From IMG/VR virus record IMGVR_UViG_3300034138_000045, positions 1-39,308 of that record: a stretch of DNA of 39,308 nt; one strand, given 5' to 3'. The notes under the pieces are model-generated. The model did no database searches, was not told the DNA's origin, and saw only the letters and a program-made list of their open reading frames with translations. A program made the position numbers and the translations under genes. This DNA is from a virus. Below are positions 23,617-31,026 of the stretch, piece by piece (the stretch's first letter is position 1; the number at the start of each line of letters is the position of its first letter).

Positions 23617-25161
23617 GTGGTCACGGCGCTCGGCACGCGGCTCGGGACGCGCCTTGGCACCACGGTCGGGTCGCTGACTGACGTGCCGTACGTGCCCACG
23701 TTCGACGCGACCAAGATGTACGCGATCAGCGGGTACACCGCGGCCAACTACTACGCGACGCAGGCGACGGGCGGCGAAGCGGGGGTAGTGCCCTTTGGCA
23801 TCGCGATGCTCGTGCGCATGACGTCGCTGCCGGTCGCCGCGAACATGCTCGCGCACAAGAGCACCACGGCCTACGCGGGCTGGCAGATGTACGTGGGCAG
23901 CACGGCGGTCATGAACTTCTACACGGCGCTGTCGGGCGGCGGGCTTGCCAACTCGCCTTCGCGCACGTGGACCAGCACCGAGATCAACCGCGTCTCGCTG
24001 GTCATCGGCATCAAAGACACGACGGTCGACCGGCTGTGGGTGGACCGAAAGGAGATCGGAACGGGCGCAGCCGCCGCTTCGTACCAGGCGGCAGCGGTCG
24101 CGCAGATGCTCGGCATGAGCTACAGCGCGGCGCCTGCGTCGGCGTTTCAGATCCTTGGGGAGCTGTCGTTTCAGGGCATGCCCACGACGGCGCAGCTCGA
24201 GGCGTTCTACGACGCGGCGCGCACGCTCGGCGACATCCCGACGACCATCGGCGGCGCGACGGTGACCCACCGATGGAGCGTCAAGTCGACGCTGGCTGCG
24301 GCGAACGTGGCGGTCAGCGAGGCGCAGAACGCGCCCGCGACGCTGCCGGACACGGTGACGGCTGCGGCGGCGGACGCGAACACGCGGGTCGGCGCGGGCG
24401 CGTTGCCCGTGCGCATCCTGGATCCCGCGACGCCCAAGCTGTTCAGCTACGAGACCACGCCCGTGTTCCGCGGCGCCGACACGCTCACGAGCGCCAACTA
24501 CTTTGTCTCGGTCGACGATGACGCGAGCAACGCGCTCGGGTGGTGGTTTGCGTGGCTTGGGTACTTGCCGACGCTCACGCAGGCAACCGCCATTATCGCG
24601 GGCGCGGCGTCGGGCAGCACGGGTTGGGACCTGCGCCCGAGCGCCAACAGCGCGACGCTCGCGTGGTTCATGGGCGACGGCACTGCCTACACGACCTCGG
24701 GGACTGCGGTGGTCACACTCGACCGCATCAACCTGATTGTCGGCGTGTGGGACCAGGCGAACCTGAAGCAGCGCACGTACGCAAAGCGGCTCGAGGTGTC
24801 GACGGGCGTCACGCGCACCGCGTACGCGCCGCCGCCTGCAGGCACCAAGATCGGCCTCGGCCGCTCGCCACGCGACCCGGCGAGCGCGGTCGGCACGCGG
24901 ACGCACCTTGGGTTCGCGCAGGGCACGGGCACGCCGACGCTTGCCAACGTCCAAGCGCTGTTCGATGCGGTGGCGACGAACGAGAGCATGCAGGCGATGC
25001 CGGGGGTCACCACGACGTCGCTCATCGACCTGACGGCGGACGTTGCGGGGGGCGGTGGCGCGCTTCCGGCGACGCTCACCAACCGCGCTGGCGGCAATGG
25101 CTTCACGCGCACAGGCTCGCCTGTGCTGTCGAACATCTACTCTCGTGGTTTCGCCTGGTGA
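23617..25161 (+). CDS. Receptor-binding tail protein with two LamG/concanavalin-like domains
   Basis: 514 residues from a GTG. A short N-terminal stretch with a repeated LGTRLGT motif (residues 5-14) could attach to the tail. Two similar beta-jelly-roll domains follow. The first runs about residues 55-210 and ends with LSFQGMPTTAQLEAFYDAAR. The second runs about 285-465 and ends with THLGFAQGTGTPTLANVQALFDAV. The matching ends show they are related LamG-like modules, which bind glycans or proteins. No depolymerase motif is seen. It is the best candidate for host-surface recognition. Confidence 0.7.
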   Translation: MVTALGTRLGTRLGTTVGSLTDVPYVPTFDATKMYAISGYTAANYYATQATGGEAGVVPFGIAMLVRMTSLPVAANMLAHKSTTAYAGWQMYVGSTAVMNFYTALSGGGLANSPSRTWTSTEINRVSLVIGIKDTTVDRLWVDRKEIGTGAAAASYQAAAVAQMLGMSYSAAPASAFQILGELSFQGMPTTAQLEAFYDAARTLGDIPTTIGGATVTHRWSVKSTLAAANVAVSEAQNAPATLPDTVTAAAADANTRVGAGALPVRILDPATPKLFSYETTPVFRGADTLTSANYFVSVDDDASNALGWWFAWLGYLPTLTQATAIIAGAASGSTGWDLRPSANSATLAWFMGDGTAYTTSGTAVVTLDRINLIVGVWDQANLKQRTYAKRLEVSTGVTRTAYAPPPAGTKIGLGRSPRDPASAVGTRTHLGFAQGTGTPTLANVQALFDAVATNESMQAMPGVTTTSLIDLTADVAGGGGALPATLTNRAGGNGFTRTGSPVLSNIYSRGFAW

Positions 25162-25174
25162 ATCGGAGGTCAAC

Positions 25175-25624
25175 ATGGATCGACTGAATGTGAGTCAGAC
25201 GCGCGTGCTCGAGCTGCGCGCCGAGTGCGAGGGCCTCTACCCTGGCTACGACAAGCCGCTGCCGGGCACGGCGCTGCAGCTGGACGATGACGTGATGTGG
25301 CTCGACATGTTCCCGATGCGCGTGGTCTGGGGGCACGATGGCGCCGACGCGTTCAACGGCTACTGCCCGGACTTCTTCGGCGAGGGGTACTGCAACGTGG
25401 AAGGCGTGTACATCACCGACCGCGCGCCCGCGGACCCGAACGAGACGCCGATGCCGGTCTACCCGCAGCAACAACAGCAGCGGCAGACGTCGGGCGGCCT
25501 GAAGCACGATCGCAAGCGCGCGCTTCAGCACGTGCTCAAGCAGCTCGACCCCGAGCAGGCCAAGAAGGTGCGCGAGTACGTGCGCGGCCAACGGCCCGAG
25601 CTGCTCGACGAAGAAAAGCCGTAA
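25175..25624 (+). CDS. Protein of unknown function with Gln-rich linker
   Basis: 149 residues with a GGAGG site upstream. The N-terminal 85 residues look globular (aromatic and acidic: WLDMFPMRVVWGHDGADAF). A Gln-rich linker (PQQQQQRQ) is followed by a charged C-terminal helix (RALQHVLKQLDPEQAKKVREY). It lies between the fibre and the holin and overlaps the holin start by one base. It may be a small tail or lysis-timing protein; neither is shown. Confidence 0.6.
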   Translation: MDRLNVSQTRVLELRAECEGLYPGYDKPLPGTALQLDDDVMWLDMFPMRVVWGHDGADAFNGYCPDFFGEGYCNVEGVYITDRAPADPNETPMPVYPQQQQQRQTSGGLKHDRKRALQHVLKQLDPEQAKKVREYVRGQRPELLDEEKP

Positions 25625-26049
25625 TGGACTGGACCCAGATCATCCACACCGTCGCAGCCGGCGCCGTCACCGTGCTGTCAGGGCTGGTGGCGCGCTGGCT
25701 CAACGTGAAGGTGAGCGAGGACCAGCGCGCGAAAGCGACGTGGGCCATCGAGCAGGGCGTCGCCTACGCAGCCGAGCGCTTCCGAAACGTCAACGTCACG
25801 GGGGTCGCGAAGAAGCAGGTCGCCATCGAAGCAGCCGAGAGCCTCGCGCCGCGCGCGCTCAAGAAGCTCGACGCGAACCAGAAGTCGATGGTGGTGGATG
25901 CGACCTACGCGAAGATGCGTGCGAGCCTGCCCGACAACACGACGTACATCGCGCGCGGCAGCATGCTCGAGCACCAGGTCGAAGAGCTCGGCGGCCTGAA
26001 ACCGCTGCCCAAGCCGACTGCGGTTCCGAAGGTGCCGCCGCAGGGATGA
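25624..26049 (+). CDS. LLH-type holin (Phage_holin_6_1-like)
   Basis: 141 residues. One N-terminal membrane segment (residues 6-22, IIHTVAAGAVTVLSGLV) is followed by a charged helical domain in which KATWAIEQGVAYAAERF and a KKQVAIEAAESLAPRALKKL block match the pattern of LLH-family holins. The C-terminus is Pro/Lys-rich. Holins make the inner-membrane lesion that starts lysis. A second small membrane protein and the amidase follow, which supports a lysis cassette. The family call is based on pattern. Confidence 0.65.
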   Translation: MDWTQIIHTVAAGAVTVLSGLVARWLNVKVSEDQRAKATWAIEQGVAYAAERFRNVNVTGVAKKQVAIEAAESLAPRALKKLDANQKSMVVDATYAKMRASLPDNTTYIARGSMLEHQVEELGGLKPLPKPTAVPKVPPQG

Positions 26050-26153
26050 TGCAGCGCCCTGAGCCCGAGACGCTTTTGGCGCTGACCGCTTCGACCCTAC
26101 TTACCATCGCTCTTGTGCTTGGCATCGCAGGGTATGTGCAGTTCTGCGGCTAG
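26046..26153 (+). CDS. Very small membrane protein of the lysis cassette
   Basis: 35 residues, too short for many gene callers. The ATG overlaps the holin stop; a second ATG follows directly. Residues 10-30 (LLALTASTLLTIALVLGIAGY) are one membrane helix and the C-terminus ends in QFCG. It could be an antiholin, a second holin or a small envelope protein. It lacks an N-terminal lipobox, so it does not look like an Rz1 spanin. Confidence 0.5.
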   Translation: MMQRPEPETLLALTASTLLTIALVLGIAGYVQFCG

Positions 26154-26164
26154 GAGGTGCGGCG

Positions 26165-26365
26165 ATGGGGCTCGAGGACAAAGCGAAGAAGGTGGCGGGC
26201 GTGGTCGCAGGCGTCGCCGTGCTTGTGAACGTGCGGCGCAACGACCTGCACGATGAGGTCGATCTCGTGAGCCTCGCGGGCGTGCCGCTGTTCAGCCGTG
26301 ATGAGAAGGGCAACCCGCGTCTGTTCGGCATTCCCCTGAAGCGCCGCAGAGCGCCGCGTGCGTGA
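26165..26365 (+). CDS. Small protein of the lysis cassette, unknown
   Basis: 66 residues with an AGGAGG site 7 bases upstream. The first 25 residues are weakly hydrophobic and helical (KKVAGVVAGVAVLVNV), and the rest is charged with a basic tail (KRRRAPRA). It sits between the small membrane protein and the amidase, overlapping the latter by 8 bases. Role unknown; an accessory lysis or envelope function is possible. Confidence 0.55.
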   Translation: MGLEDKAKKVAGVVAGVAVLVNVRRNDLHDEVDLVSLAGVPLFSRDEKGNPRLFGIPLKRRRAPRA

Positions 26366-27038
26366 GCCGCAGAAGCCGCGCGAGGGCGGGCACATCATCT
26401 GCCGCGGCTCGCGCGTGCAGGTGCCGTTCCCCGTGCAGACGTGGGAAACCACCGGCTGGCAGTTCCACGGACGCAACCGCACGCACGGACGCGTGATCGT
26501 GCAGCACTGGACCGGCGCGGAGAACGCCCCGGTGAACATGTACGCGAACATGCTCAACCACACGAACGTCTACAAGATCGCGGAGCCTTTGAGCGTCCAC
26601 TTCGCGATCGACCAGATGGGCCTCATCTACCAACTTGCGGACACCGAGCTCAAGTGCGTGCACACGCCTGGCGCGAACGCGTTCTCGATCGGCATCGAGC
26701 ACATTGGACGCGGGTCCGATTTGAGCAAGCCCGCCAAGGGCTGGGAGCGCGAGCGCGTCACCGACACCATCCACGGCCACCGGGTGCGCTACGACAACCT
26801 CTTGCCCGCGCAGATTGAAGCGAGCGTGCGACTCAATGAAGCTCTATGCGCGCTCTATGGGCTTCCTATGCGCGTACCCGAGGACGCTGCCGGCAAGCTC
26901 CTCTCGACCAAGCTGACCGACGAGCAGGCGAGCGTGTTCCGTGGATGCGCCGGGCACCTTCACTTCGGCATCAAGAACGATCCGGGCCTGCGCCTGCTCC
27001 AAGCCATTCAAGAGCGCGGGCGCGAGCTCGCCCGGTAG
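26358..27038 (+). CDS. N-acetylmuramoyl-L-alanine amidase (endolysin, Amidase_2 family)
   Basis: 226 residues from a GTG. The zinc site of the Amidase_2/PGRP fold is visible: His50 in VIVQHWTG, His200 in GHLHFGIKNDPG, and Asp208 of the DPG triad, with the supporting Lys206. The core also holds SVHFAIDQMGLIYQLAD and GANAFSIGIEHIG, standard for the family. There is no separate cell-wall-binding domain and no signal peptide, so holin-dependent release is expected. It cuts the amide bond between muramic acid and the stem peptide. Confidence 0.9.
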   Translation: MREPQKPREGGHIICRGSRVQVPFPVQTWETTGWQFHGRNRTHGRVIVQHWTGAENAPVNMYANMLNHTNVYKIAEPLSVHFAIDQMGLIYQLADTELKCVHTPGANAFSIGIEHIGRGSDLSKPAKGWERERVTDTIHGHRVRYDNLLPAQIEASVRLNEALCALYGLPMRVPEDAAGKLLSTKLTDEQASVFRGCAGHLHFGIKNDPGLRLLQAIQERGRELAR

Positions 27039-27047
27039 GAGGACACG

Positions 27048-27443
27048 ATGAGCCAATTTGCAGGCAATAACCCCTTCATGCAGCGCATGAACGCGAGCGC
27101 GATGCAGAACCGCACGCGCCCTCAGGACGAAGATCCGCGCTTCTCGCAGAACCCCGCCCAGGCTGGGCAATGGGGCCAGATGCAGCAGCCACCTGCAGCC
27201 CCGCCACCGGCTGCGAACCAGTACGCGAGCATGATGAACCAGCAGCGCGCGGCGCAGCCCCCGCAGTCGCCCGTGGGGCCGCAGATGGGCGGCTATGCGA
27301 ACATGATGGCGCAGAACCAGGCGGCGATGGCCCCTGCGCAGCCGCCGCGCCCGGAAGCTGCGACCTCGCCCGGCCGGCAAAGCGCGATGATGGCGGCGCT
27401 TGGAGCGCAGCGGCAGAACCAGCAGCGACGTCGCGCGATGTAG
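27048..27443 (+). CDS. Gln/Met/Pro-rich disordered protein
   Basis: 131 residues with an AGGAGG site. It is built of loose repeats of the type ANQYASMMNQQ and GGYANMMAQNQ, followed by an RQSAMMAALGAQRQ segment. It lacks a globular core and looks disordered. It is the last gene of the rightward late operon. Such proteins may be virion-internal or scaffold-like; nothing more can be said. Confidence 0.55.
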   Translation: MSQFAGNNPFMQRMNASAMQNRTRPQDEDPRFSQNPAQAGQWGQMQQPPAAPPPAANQYASMMNQQRAAQPPQSPVGPQMGGYANMMAQNQAAMAPAQPPRPEAATSPGRQSAMMAALGAQRQNQQRRRAM

Positions 27444-27453
27444 CCCTCGTGCT

Positions 27454-27474
27454 CGCTAAGGGTTTGGGTTAGCG
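27454..27474. terminator. Small hairpin between convergent operons
   Basis: CGCTAA pairs with TTAGCG around a 9-base loop GGGTTTGGG, and the second arm includes the stop of the minus-strand gene. The two large operons converge here with only 25 bases between stops. There is no long T-run, so it is a weak bidirectional terminator at best. Confidence 0.4.
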
Positions 27475-27936
27475 CGCACTAGACTCGAGGCGCGCGCGCA
27501 GCTCGGCGGCGCATACCCCGAACGCCTCGCGCGCATCGCGTCCGCGCCACTCAGGCTGGACCTCGGCGCCTTGCCCCCACTCATCGGCCAGCCCGCGCAC
27601 GGCCGCGAGCTGCGCCTCGAATTCGCGGTACTCGGCTATCACGATAGTCAACTCGGCCTCGCGCGCGGTGACACGCTCGTCGGCGAGGTGACACGCGCGC
27701 TGCCAGCCCTCGGTCTTGAGTCGCTCGGCCGCAAGCTGCGCCTCGAGCTCGGCGATGCGCTCTTGCTGCTGGCGCACCATGCCGGCGTACCCGTCGGCGA
27801 TGACTTCGGCCTGGTCGTTCGGCTCAGGCACGTCGGCGAGGGCCGTCTCGAGAGCGGCGCGCACGTCCTGGCGGAACACAGTGTTGCCGGCGTCCATGAG
27901 GAGCCGGAACACGACGTCGCGCATTTCGTCGGTCAC
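27469..27936 (-). CDS. Coiled-coil protein, paralogue 1 of a three-member family
   Basis: 155 residues. The N-terminal part is globular (MRDVVFRLLMDAG). The middle is a long coiled coil (QQERIAELEAQLAAERL). The C-terminus has a block, AQLAAVRGLADEWGQGA, ending in CAAELRARLE, that is clearly related to two other genes in this operon. The GTG was chosen because it overlaps the upstream stop by 4 bases and lies 9 bases after an AAGGAGG site; another GTG is two codons upstream. It is the last gene of the minus operon. Confidence 0.65.
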   Translation of the reverse strand: MTDEMRDVVFRLLMDAGNTVFRQDVRAALETALADVPEPNDQAEVIADGYAGMVRQQQERIAELEAQLAAERLKTEGWQRACHLADERVTAREAELTIVIAEYREFEAQLAAVRGLADEWGQGAEVQPEWRGRDAREAFGVCAAELRARLESSAR

Positions 27937-28214
27937 TCGCACGTGCCCTCCTTGGCGCGCTCGCGTAGCTCGGCGGCGCATAGGCGAAGCCACTGAGCTT
28001 CGCGTTCTGGCACGAGGCGTGCGTCGGCCCCTTCCTCCCATCTCTCAGCCAACCCGCGCACGGCCTCGAGCTTCGCCTCGAGCTCGGCGATGCGCGCCTC
28101 GGCCTTCTCGGCCCTGGCTAAAGCGTCCTTGAGCGCCGTGAAAAGGCCATGCAGTGGCTCGCCTTTCTTGTCGTGGTTCTGCTCCAACAGCTTCTCAATG
28201 TCGGCGCTCTTCAT
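27933..28214 (-). CDS. Coiled-coil protein, paralogue 2 of a three-member family
   Basis: 93 residues with GGGAGG upstream of the ATG. The N-terminus (MKSADIEKLLEQNHDKKGEP) leads into a helix with ARAEKAEARIAELEAKL heptads. The C-terminal block EAVRGLAERWEEGA to LCAAELRERAKE matches paralogue 1 over about 45 residues. A shared C-terminus with different N-termini suggests a common partner with different specificities. No known family is recognised. Confidence 0.65.
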   Translation of the reverse strand: MKSADIEKLLEQNHDKKGEPLHGLFTALKDALARAEKAEARIAELEAKLEAVRGLAERWEEGADARLVPEREAQWLRLCAAELRERAKEGTCE

Positions 28215-28260
28215 GGCGTTGTCCTCCCGAGTGCGCAAAACATCCATTCTGGTAACCGAG

Positions 28261-28608
28261 CTACTCGCCGGCATGCGCGGCGCGTGCGAGTCGGATTCGC
28301 TCGTGTAGCGCGCGCTCCTCGTCACTCACTTGCGCGCCCGGCCCGAGGCGCCCGCTCACCTTCTCTTTGATCCACGCGCCGGGCGGATCGCCTACGCCGT
28401 CCCACTCGGCGAGTGCGTGGCGCGCGTCGCTGAGGCTCGGGTAGCAGTAGCGCGCGGCATAGTCGCAAGAGAGCGCGTCGATGCTCACCCGCGTGCATAG
28501 ACCCGTTGTGAAGATGAAGCGTCGGAGCACGCAAAGGCCCTGGTCGGGCACGTCGCGGTCTCCGATGATGTCGCCTTCCCACCATTGCCGCATCTGCTCA
28601 TCAAGCAT
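28261..28608 (-). CDS. Protein of unknown function
   Basis: 115 residues from an ATG with GAGGGG upstream. The N-terminus is tryptophan-rich and acidic (QMRQWWEGDIIGDRDVP). A strand-rich middle has several cysteines (CVLRRFIFTTGLCTRV), followed by a helix (SLSDARHALAEWDGVG) and a charged C-terminal helix. No family is recognised. It lies between two of the paralogous coiled-coil genes. Confidence 0.6.
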   Translation of the reverse strand: MLDEQMRQWWEGDIIGDRDVPDQGLCVLRRFIFTTGLCTRVSIDALSCDYAARYCYPSLSDARHALAEWDGVGDPPGAWIKEKVSGRLGPGAQVSDEERALHERIRLARAAHAGE

Positions 28609-28649
28609 GTGTCCCCCCTCGTGTAAGCGCCGACGACTTCGCAGAACCT

Positions 28650-29048
28650 CTAGTATGTCGACTTGGCGCGCTGGCGAAGCTCCCTCGCACACTCTAGTTG
28701 CGCGGCTGCCGCGCGAAGGTCGCAGCGAAGCTTTCCGTGTTCCTCCCACTCCTGCGCCAGCAACTCGAGATTGCCGAGCCGGCCTTCGAGCTCCATGCAG
28801 CGCCGCATCGCATCGTTGAACATCTCTTCGCTCGGCCCCCTGCGCGCCTCCCGGTCGCCAGCCAGCACAAGCAGTGCCGCCTCGAGCGCGCCCTTGCTAT
28901 TGACGCCGTCGACAAACAGCTTGATGCTCTCGCCAACTCGCACCGACCACGCGATCTCTGGCTCGCAGTAGCAGTGCAGCACGGCCTCGGGGCCGTACAC
29001 CAACCGAGCCAGCTCCGTGAGCCTGTCGAGCCGCTCCTGGTCGCTCAC
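28650..29048 (-). CDS. Coiled-coil protein, paralogue 3 of a three-member family (divergent)
   Basis: 132 residues from a GTG overlapping the upstream stop by 4 bases. The N-terminal 70 residues are different from the other two members and look globular (CYCEPEIAWSVRVGESIKLF). The C-terminus keeps the ELEGRLGNLELLAQEWEEHG to LECARELRQRAK layout of the family. Similarity is weaker than between paralogues 1 and 2. Confidence 0.6.
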   Translation of the reverse strand: MSDQERLDRLTELARLVYGPEAVLHCYCEPEIAWSVRVGESIKLFVDGVNSKGALEAALLVLAGDREARRGPSEEMFNDAMRRCMELEGRLGNLELLAQEWEEHGKLRCDLRAAAAQLECARELRQRAKSTY

Positions 29049-29296
29049 TGCTTCGGCCCCTTTTCGGGCACGTAGGCGTGGCGCGAGGCCGAGGCGATGG
29101 AATAGGCGCCAGCGGCGAGCTGGAGGAACTTCTCGGGCGGCATGGGACGGGTGCGCGCGTAGAGCGAGTTAGCAGCAGCGAGCAGCATCAGCGCAGCGGT
29201 GCTCTCCTCGGAGGGCGGTATGTCGGCGTCACGCAGCAGGACGGCAATGCGGTTGCTGAGATCGAGCGCCTGGTCGAGGTCGTCCTGCAAGCTCAT
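29045..29296 (-). CDS. Small helical protein, unknown
   Basis: 83 residues. It is helical throughout (DDLDQALDLSNRIAVLL, then EESTAALMLLAAANSLYA) with a PMPPEKFLQLAAGAY segment. It overlaps its neighbours by 4 bases on both sides, so the operon is tightly coupled here. No family is recognised. Confidence 0.6.
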   Translation of the reverse strand: MSLQDDLDQALDLSNRIAVLLRDADIPPSEESTAALMLLAAANSLYARTRPMPPEKFLQLAAGAYSIASASRHAYVPEKGPKQ

Positions 29297-29436
29297 GGCT
29301 TACCCTCACAAGCTGGCGGGTGCTCGAGCGCGGCAGCGATGCGCTCCAAGCGGTCTACTGCGCGGTGCAGCTCGTGCGCCCCGACGACGGCAGCCATCAT
29401 GAGAAGCAGCAGCGAAGGGAACAGCGGGTGAGTCAT
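29293..29436 (-). CDS. Very small membrane or signal-anchored protein
   Basis: 47 residues, too short for many gene callers. Residues 5-20 (LFPSLLLLMMAAVVGA) make a membrane helix, and the rest is an amphipathic charged helix (HELHRAVDRLERIAAALE). It ends with an ATGA overlap onto the next gene, which supports translation. A role at the membrane, such as exclusion or superinfection immunity, is possible but not shown. Confidence 0.55.
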   Translation of the reverse strand: MTHPLFPSLLLLMMAAVVGAHELHRAVDRLERIAAALEHPPACEGKP

Positions 29437-29481
29437 CCCCAGACCCTAGCGAGCCCCAGAGGGTGCAGGCAAGCTTGGCGG

Positions 29482-29703
29482 CTATCGCCACATGAACCGG
29501 ACCATGTCCGTCAGCCAGCCCTGGTCCTCGGTGCCGCTCATGAAGATGACCGTGTGGTCCTGCTGGACGTCGCTCTCGCTCATGATGACCACGTTGTCCC
29601 GGTCGCCTGGTCGCTCTGCCACGAGCCGCAGGCCGGCAGCCTTGGCGGTCTTGGCCAGGTTGCACCTCGGGTTGTCGCCGTGCCTGAAGCACCAGAGCTT
29701 CAT
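29482..29703 (-). CDS. Small protein of unknown function
   Basis: 73 residues, starting inside the stop of the upstream gene (ATGA). It has a basic N-terminus with two cysteines (KLWCFRHGDNPRCN) and a strand-rich second half (DNVVIMSESDVQQDHTVIF). No family is recognised. Confidence 0.55.
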   Translation of the reverse strand: MKLWCFRHGDNPRCNLAKTAKAAGLRLVAERPGDRDNVVIMSESDVQQDHTVIFMSGTEDQGWLTDMVRFMWR

Positions 29704-29870
29704 CGCAGGCGGGCTATCTCGACCCGTAGCTGCGCGTTCTCCACCTCGAGCGCGGAGATGCGGCGCCCGTGCGTCTGGCAGGTCTCGAGCAGCCGGTTCA
29801 CATCCTTCGTGAGCTGCAGGCCGATCTTCTTGTAGTCGGGCTCCTCGGGAGCCTCTGGCTTGTCCGTCAT
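29700..29870 (-). CDS. Small coiled-coil protein
   Basis: 56 residues, below common length cut-offs. The C-terminal 35 residues are a clear leucine-zipper-like heptad run (RISALEVENAQLRVEIARLR). It overlaps the HNH gene upstream and the next gene downstream by 4 bases each. An in-frame start 12 codons upstream exists but would lie inside the HNH gene and lacks a ribosome site. Confidence 0.55.
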   Translation of the reverse strand: MTDKPEAPEEPDYKKIGLQLTKDVNRLLETCQTHGRRISALEVENAQLRVEIARLR

Positions 29871-30142
29871 GCCCTGACGACTACGAGATGCCCAGGATTC
29901 ACGCAAGCCCGATTGCCACAGGTGTGATCTACCCTGGTCTCGGGTGACAGAGGCCCGTTGTGCAGCACCCAGCTCCAGCGGTGCGCGGGCTGATTCCGAG
30001 GAGCCTTCCCATACCCATCCTCCCGTAGCTCTCCGAGCCAGAGCCAGCAGTCTCCGTCACTCATGGCCCTGACCTGAGCCCGGAAGGTGGGAGGCAGGTG
30101 AGAGAAGAACCTATGGGCTTGCAGGGGGGTCTTCTTCTTCAC
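29867..30142 (-). CDS. HNH endonuclease, compact
   Basis: 91 residues from a GTG. The HNH framework is intact: DCWLWLGELREDGYGKAP, then HRWSWVLHNGPL, then VDHTCGNRACVNPGHLVV, which supplies the cysteine pairs and both His residues. It is shorter than most HNH homing nucleases and lacks a separate DNA-recognition domain. A later ATG (at base 30064) would remove the first 26 residues but keep the motif, so the start is uncertain. It overlaps the preceding gene by 32 bases. Confidence 0.7.
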   Translation of the reverse strand: MKKKTPLQAHRFFSHLPPTFRAQVRAMSDGDCWLWLGELREDGYGKAPRNQPAHRWSWVLHNGPLSPETRVDHTCGNRACVNPGHLVVVRA

Positions 30143-30308
30143 CGTCTGCCCAGCGCTGCAGGTAGACCACGAGTTCCCCTGGCCGGCGTCCGGGGTGCTT
30201 GGCGGTGTACTCGGCAAGCGCAATGGCTGCCTCCCAGCGTCCCTCTCGCTTGCCAGCGGCAAAGGCCCATAGCTCGCGCTCCTTTGGTGTCGGCTGTTCG
30301 TTGCTCAC
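30111..30308 (-). CDS. Small protein, first gene of the minus-strand operon
   Basis: 65 residues from a GTG with a strong TAGGAGG site. A helical core (KERELWAFAAGKREGRWEAAIALAEYTAKH) is followed by a short strand/helix and an acidic Pro-rich tail. No family is recognised. As the promoter-proximal gene it may be expressed early. Confidence 0.6.
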   Translation of the reverse strand: MSNEQPTPKERELWAFAAGKREGRWEAAIALAEYTAKHPGRRPGELVVYLQRWADGEEEDPPASP

Positions 30309-30683
30309 GAGAGCCTCCTAACTATGTTTCCGTGCCATGTAGGAAGAGACTTGCACGTACACAGTGAGAGGAGGCTAAATCTGGGTCTCGCGCGTGCGAT
30401 CCTGCTAGCTAGCCGAGAAGGCCTCCCGGAGGAGAGCGTGCTCCCGCTGGTCGCACCGGAGAGCTTGGGAAGGGAAGAGTTCGGCTAGCCGGAATCTTCC
30501 TACTCGCACACCTTGGGGAGTCGGGCAGCAGGCCCAGACCCACGACCCTGGGGGGACGATGAGAGCGAGGCCCGCCGCCGTGACTCACGGGCTAGCCTAC
30601 CAGCTCGCCCGCTCCGCAGGCAAGCTTGCCTCAAGATCCACAGCCCGAGCACATGGGTCCCCTTCGCCCCCACCGCCTGATGA

Positions 30684-30712
30684 TTGCAAGGGTGTACCCC
30701 CTGGCAGATAAA
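30684..30712 (+). promoter_or_regulatory. Candidate rightward promoter
   Basis: TTGCAA and GATAAA are separated by 17 bases, four of six matches each to the sigma-70 consensus. The candidate lies just upstream of the AT-rich palindrome, so a regulator bound there could control it. It is the best match seen in the region but remains a prediction. Confidence 0.4.
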
Positions 30713-30761
30713 CTATTGCATATATACGGGGTGTATGCTGGTGGTGATTCGTATATAGGCA

Positions 30762-30787
30762 ATAGATTCGACCGCGGTCGATTCTAT
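30762..30787. repeat. AT-flanked 26-bp near-perfect palindrome
   Basis: A perfect 14-bp core, TCGACCGCGGTCGA at 30768-30781, is extended by five more matched pairs after one mismatch on each side. Outside it, GTATATAG (30751-30758) and CTATATATAC (30784-30793) add imperfect pairing, for a total symmetric element of about 43 bases. Size and symmetry suit a dimeric repressor operator or a replication/transcription structure. Confidence 0.65.
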
Positions 30788-31010
30788 ATATACAACACGT
30801 CAGGTCTGCAGACACTCAGACGGCGGCGTCTAGAGAAATAGCGGTGTGTCTAGTGAATGGGTGGCGCACGGCTCAGGGGTGCGGCTCTCCCAGCTCACGG
30901 TGACACGCGCCCTGTCAACCTCGCCTAGCCGAATTCTACCTCCAGCCATAGAGGTGCCAACCGCTGGTTGCGCCCCCCTAACTAGGCTAGGTTCGGTGAG
31001 CTGCGAGGGT

Positions 31011-31026
31011 GTGTCAGTCTTGACAC
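31011..31026. repeat. GTGTCA/TGACAC inverted repeat
   Basis: GTGTCA and TGACAC face each other across four bases. The right half contains TTGACA (31020-31025), a perfect -35 box, though no convincing -10 follows. A related TGACA-N7-TGTCA pair lies at 30901-30917. They may be operator half-sites of the same regulator. Confidence 0.45.

Noticed and set aside
27454-27474. Telomere-like word CTAAGGGTTTGGGTTAG between the convergent operons
   Set aside because: A single occurrence that is explained by a small hairpin loop. There is no protelomerase gene and no long inverted repeat as in N15-type linear prophages.
30597-30815. Minus-strand open frame of 72 codons over the AT-rich palindrome
   Set aside because: No ribosome site, odd composition, and it covers palindromic regulatory DNA. 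It looks like a chance frame.
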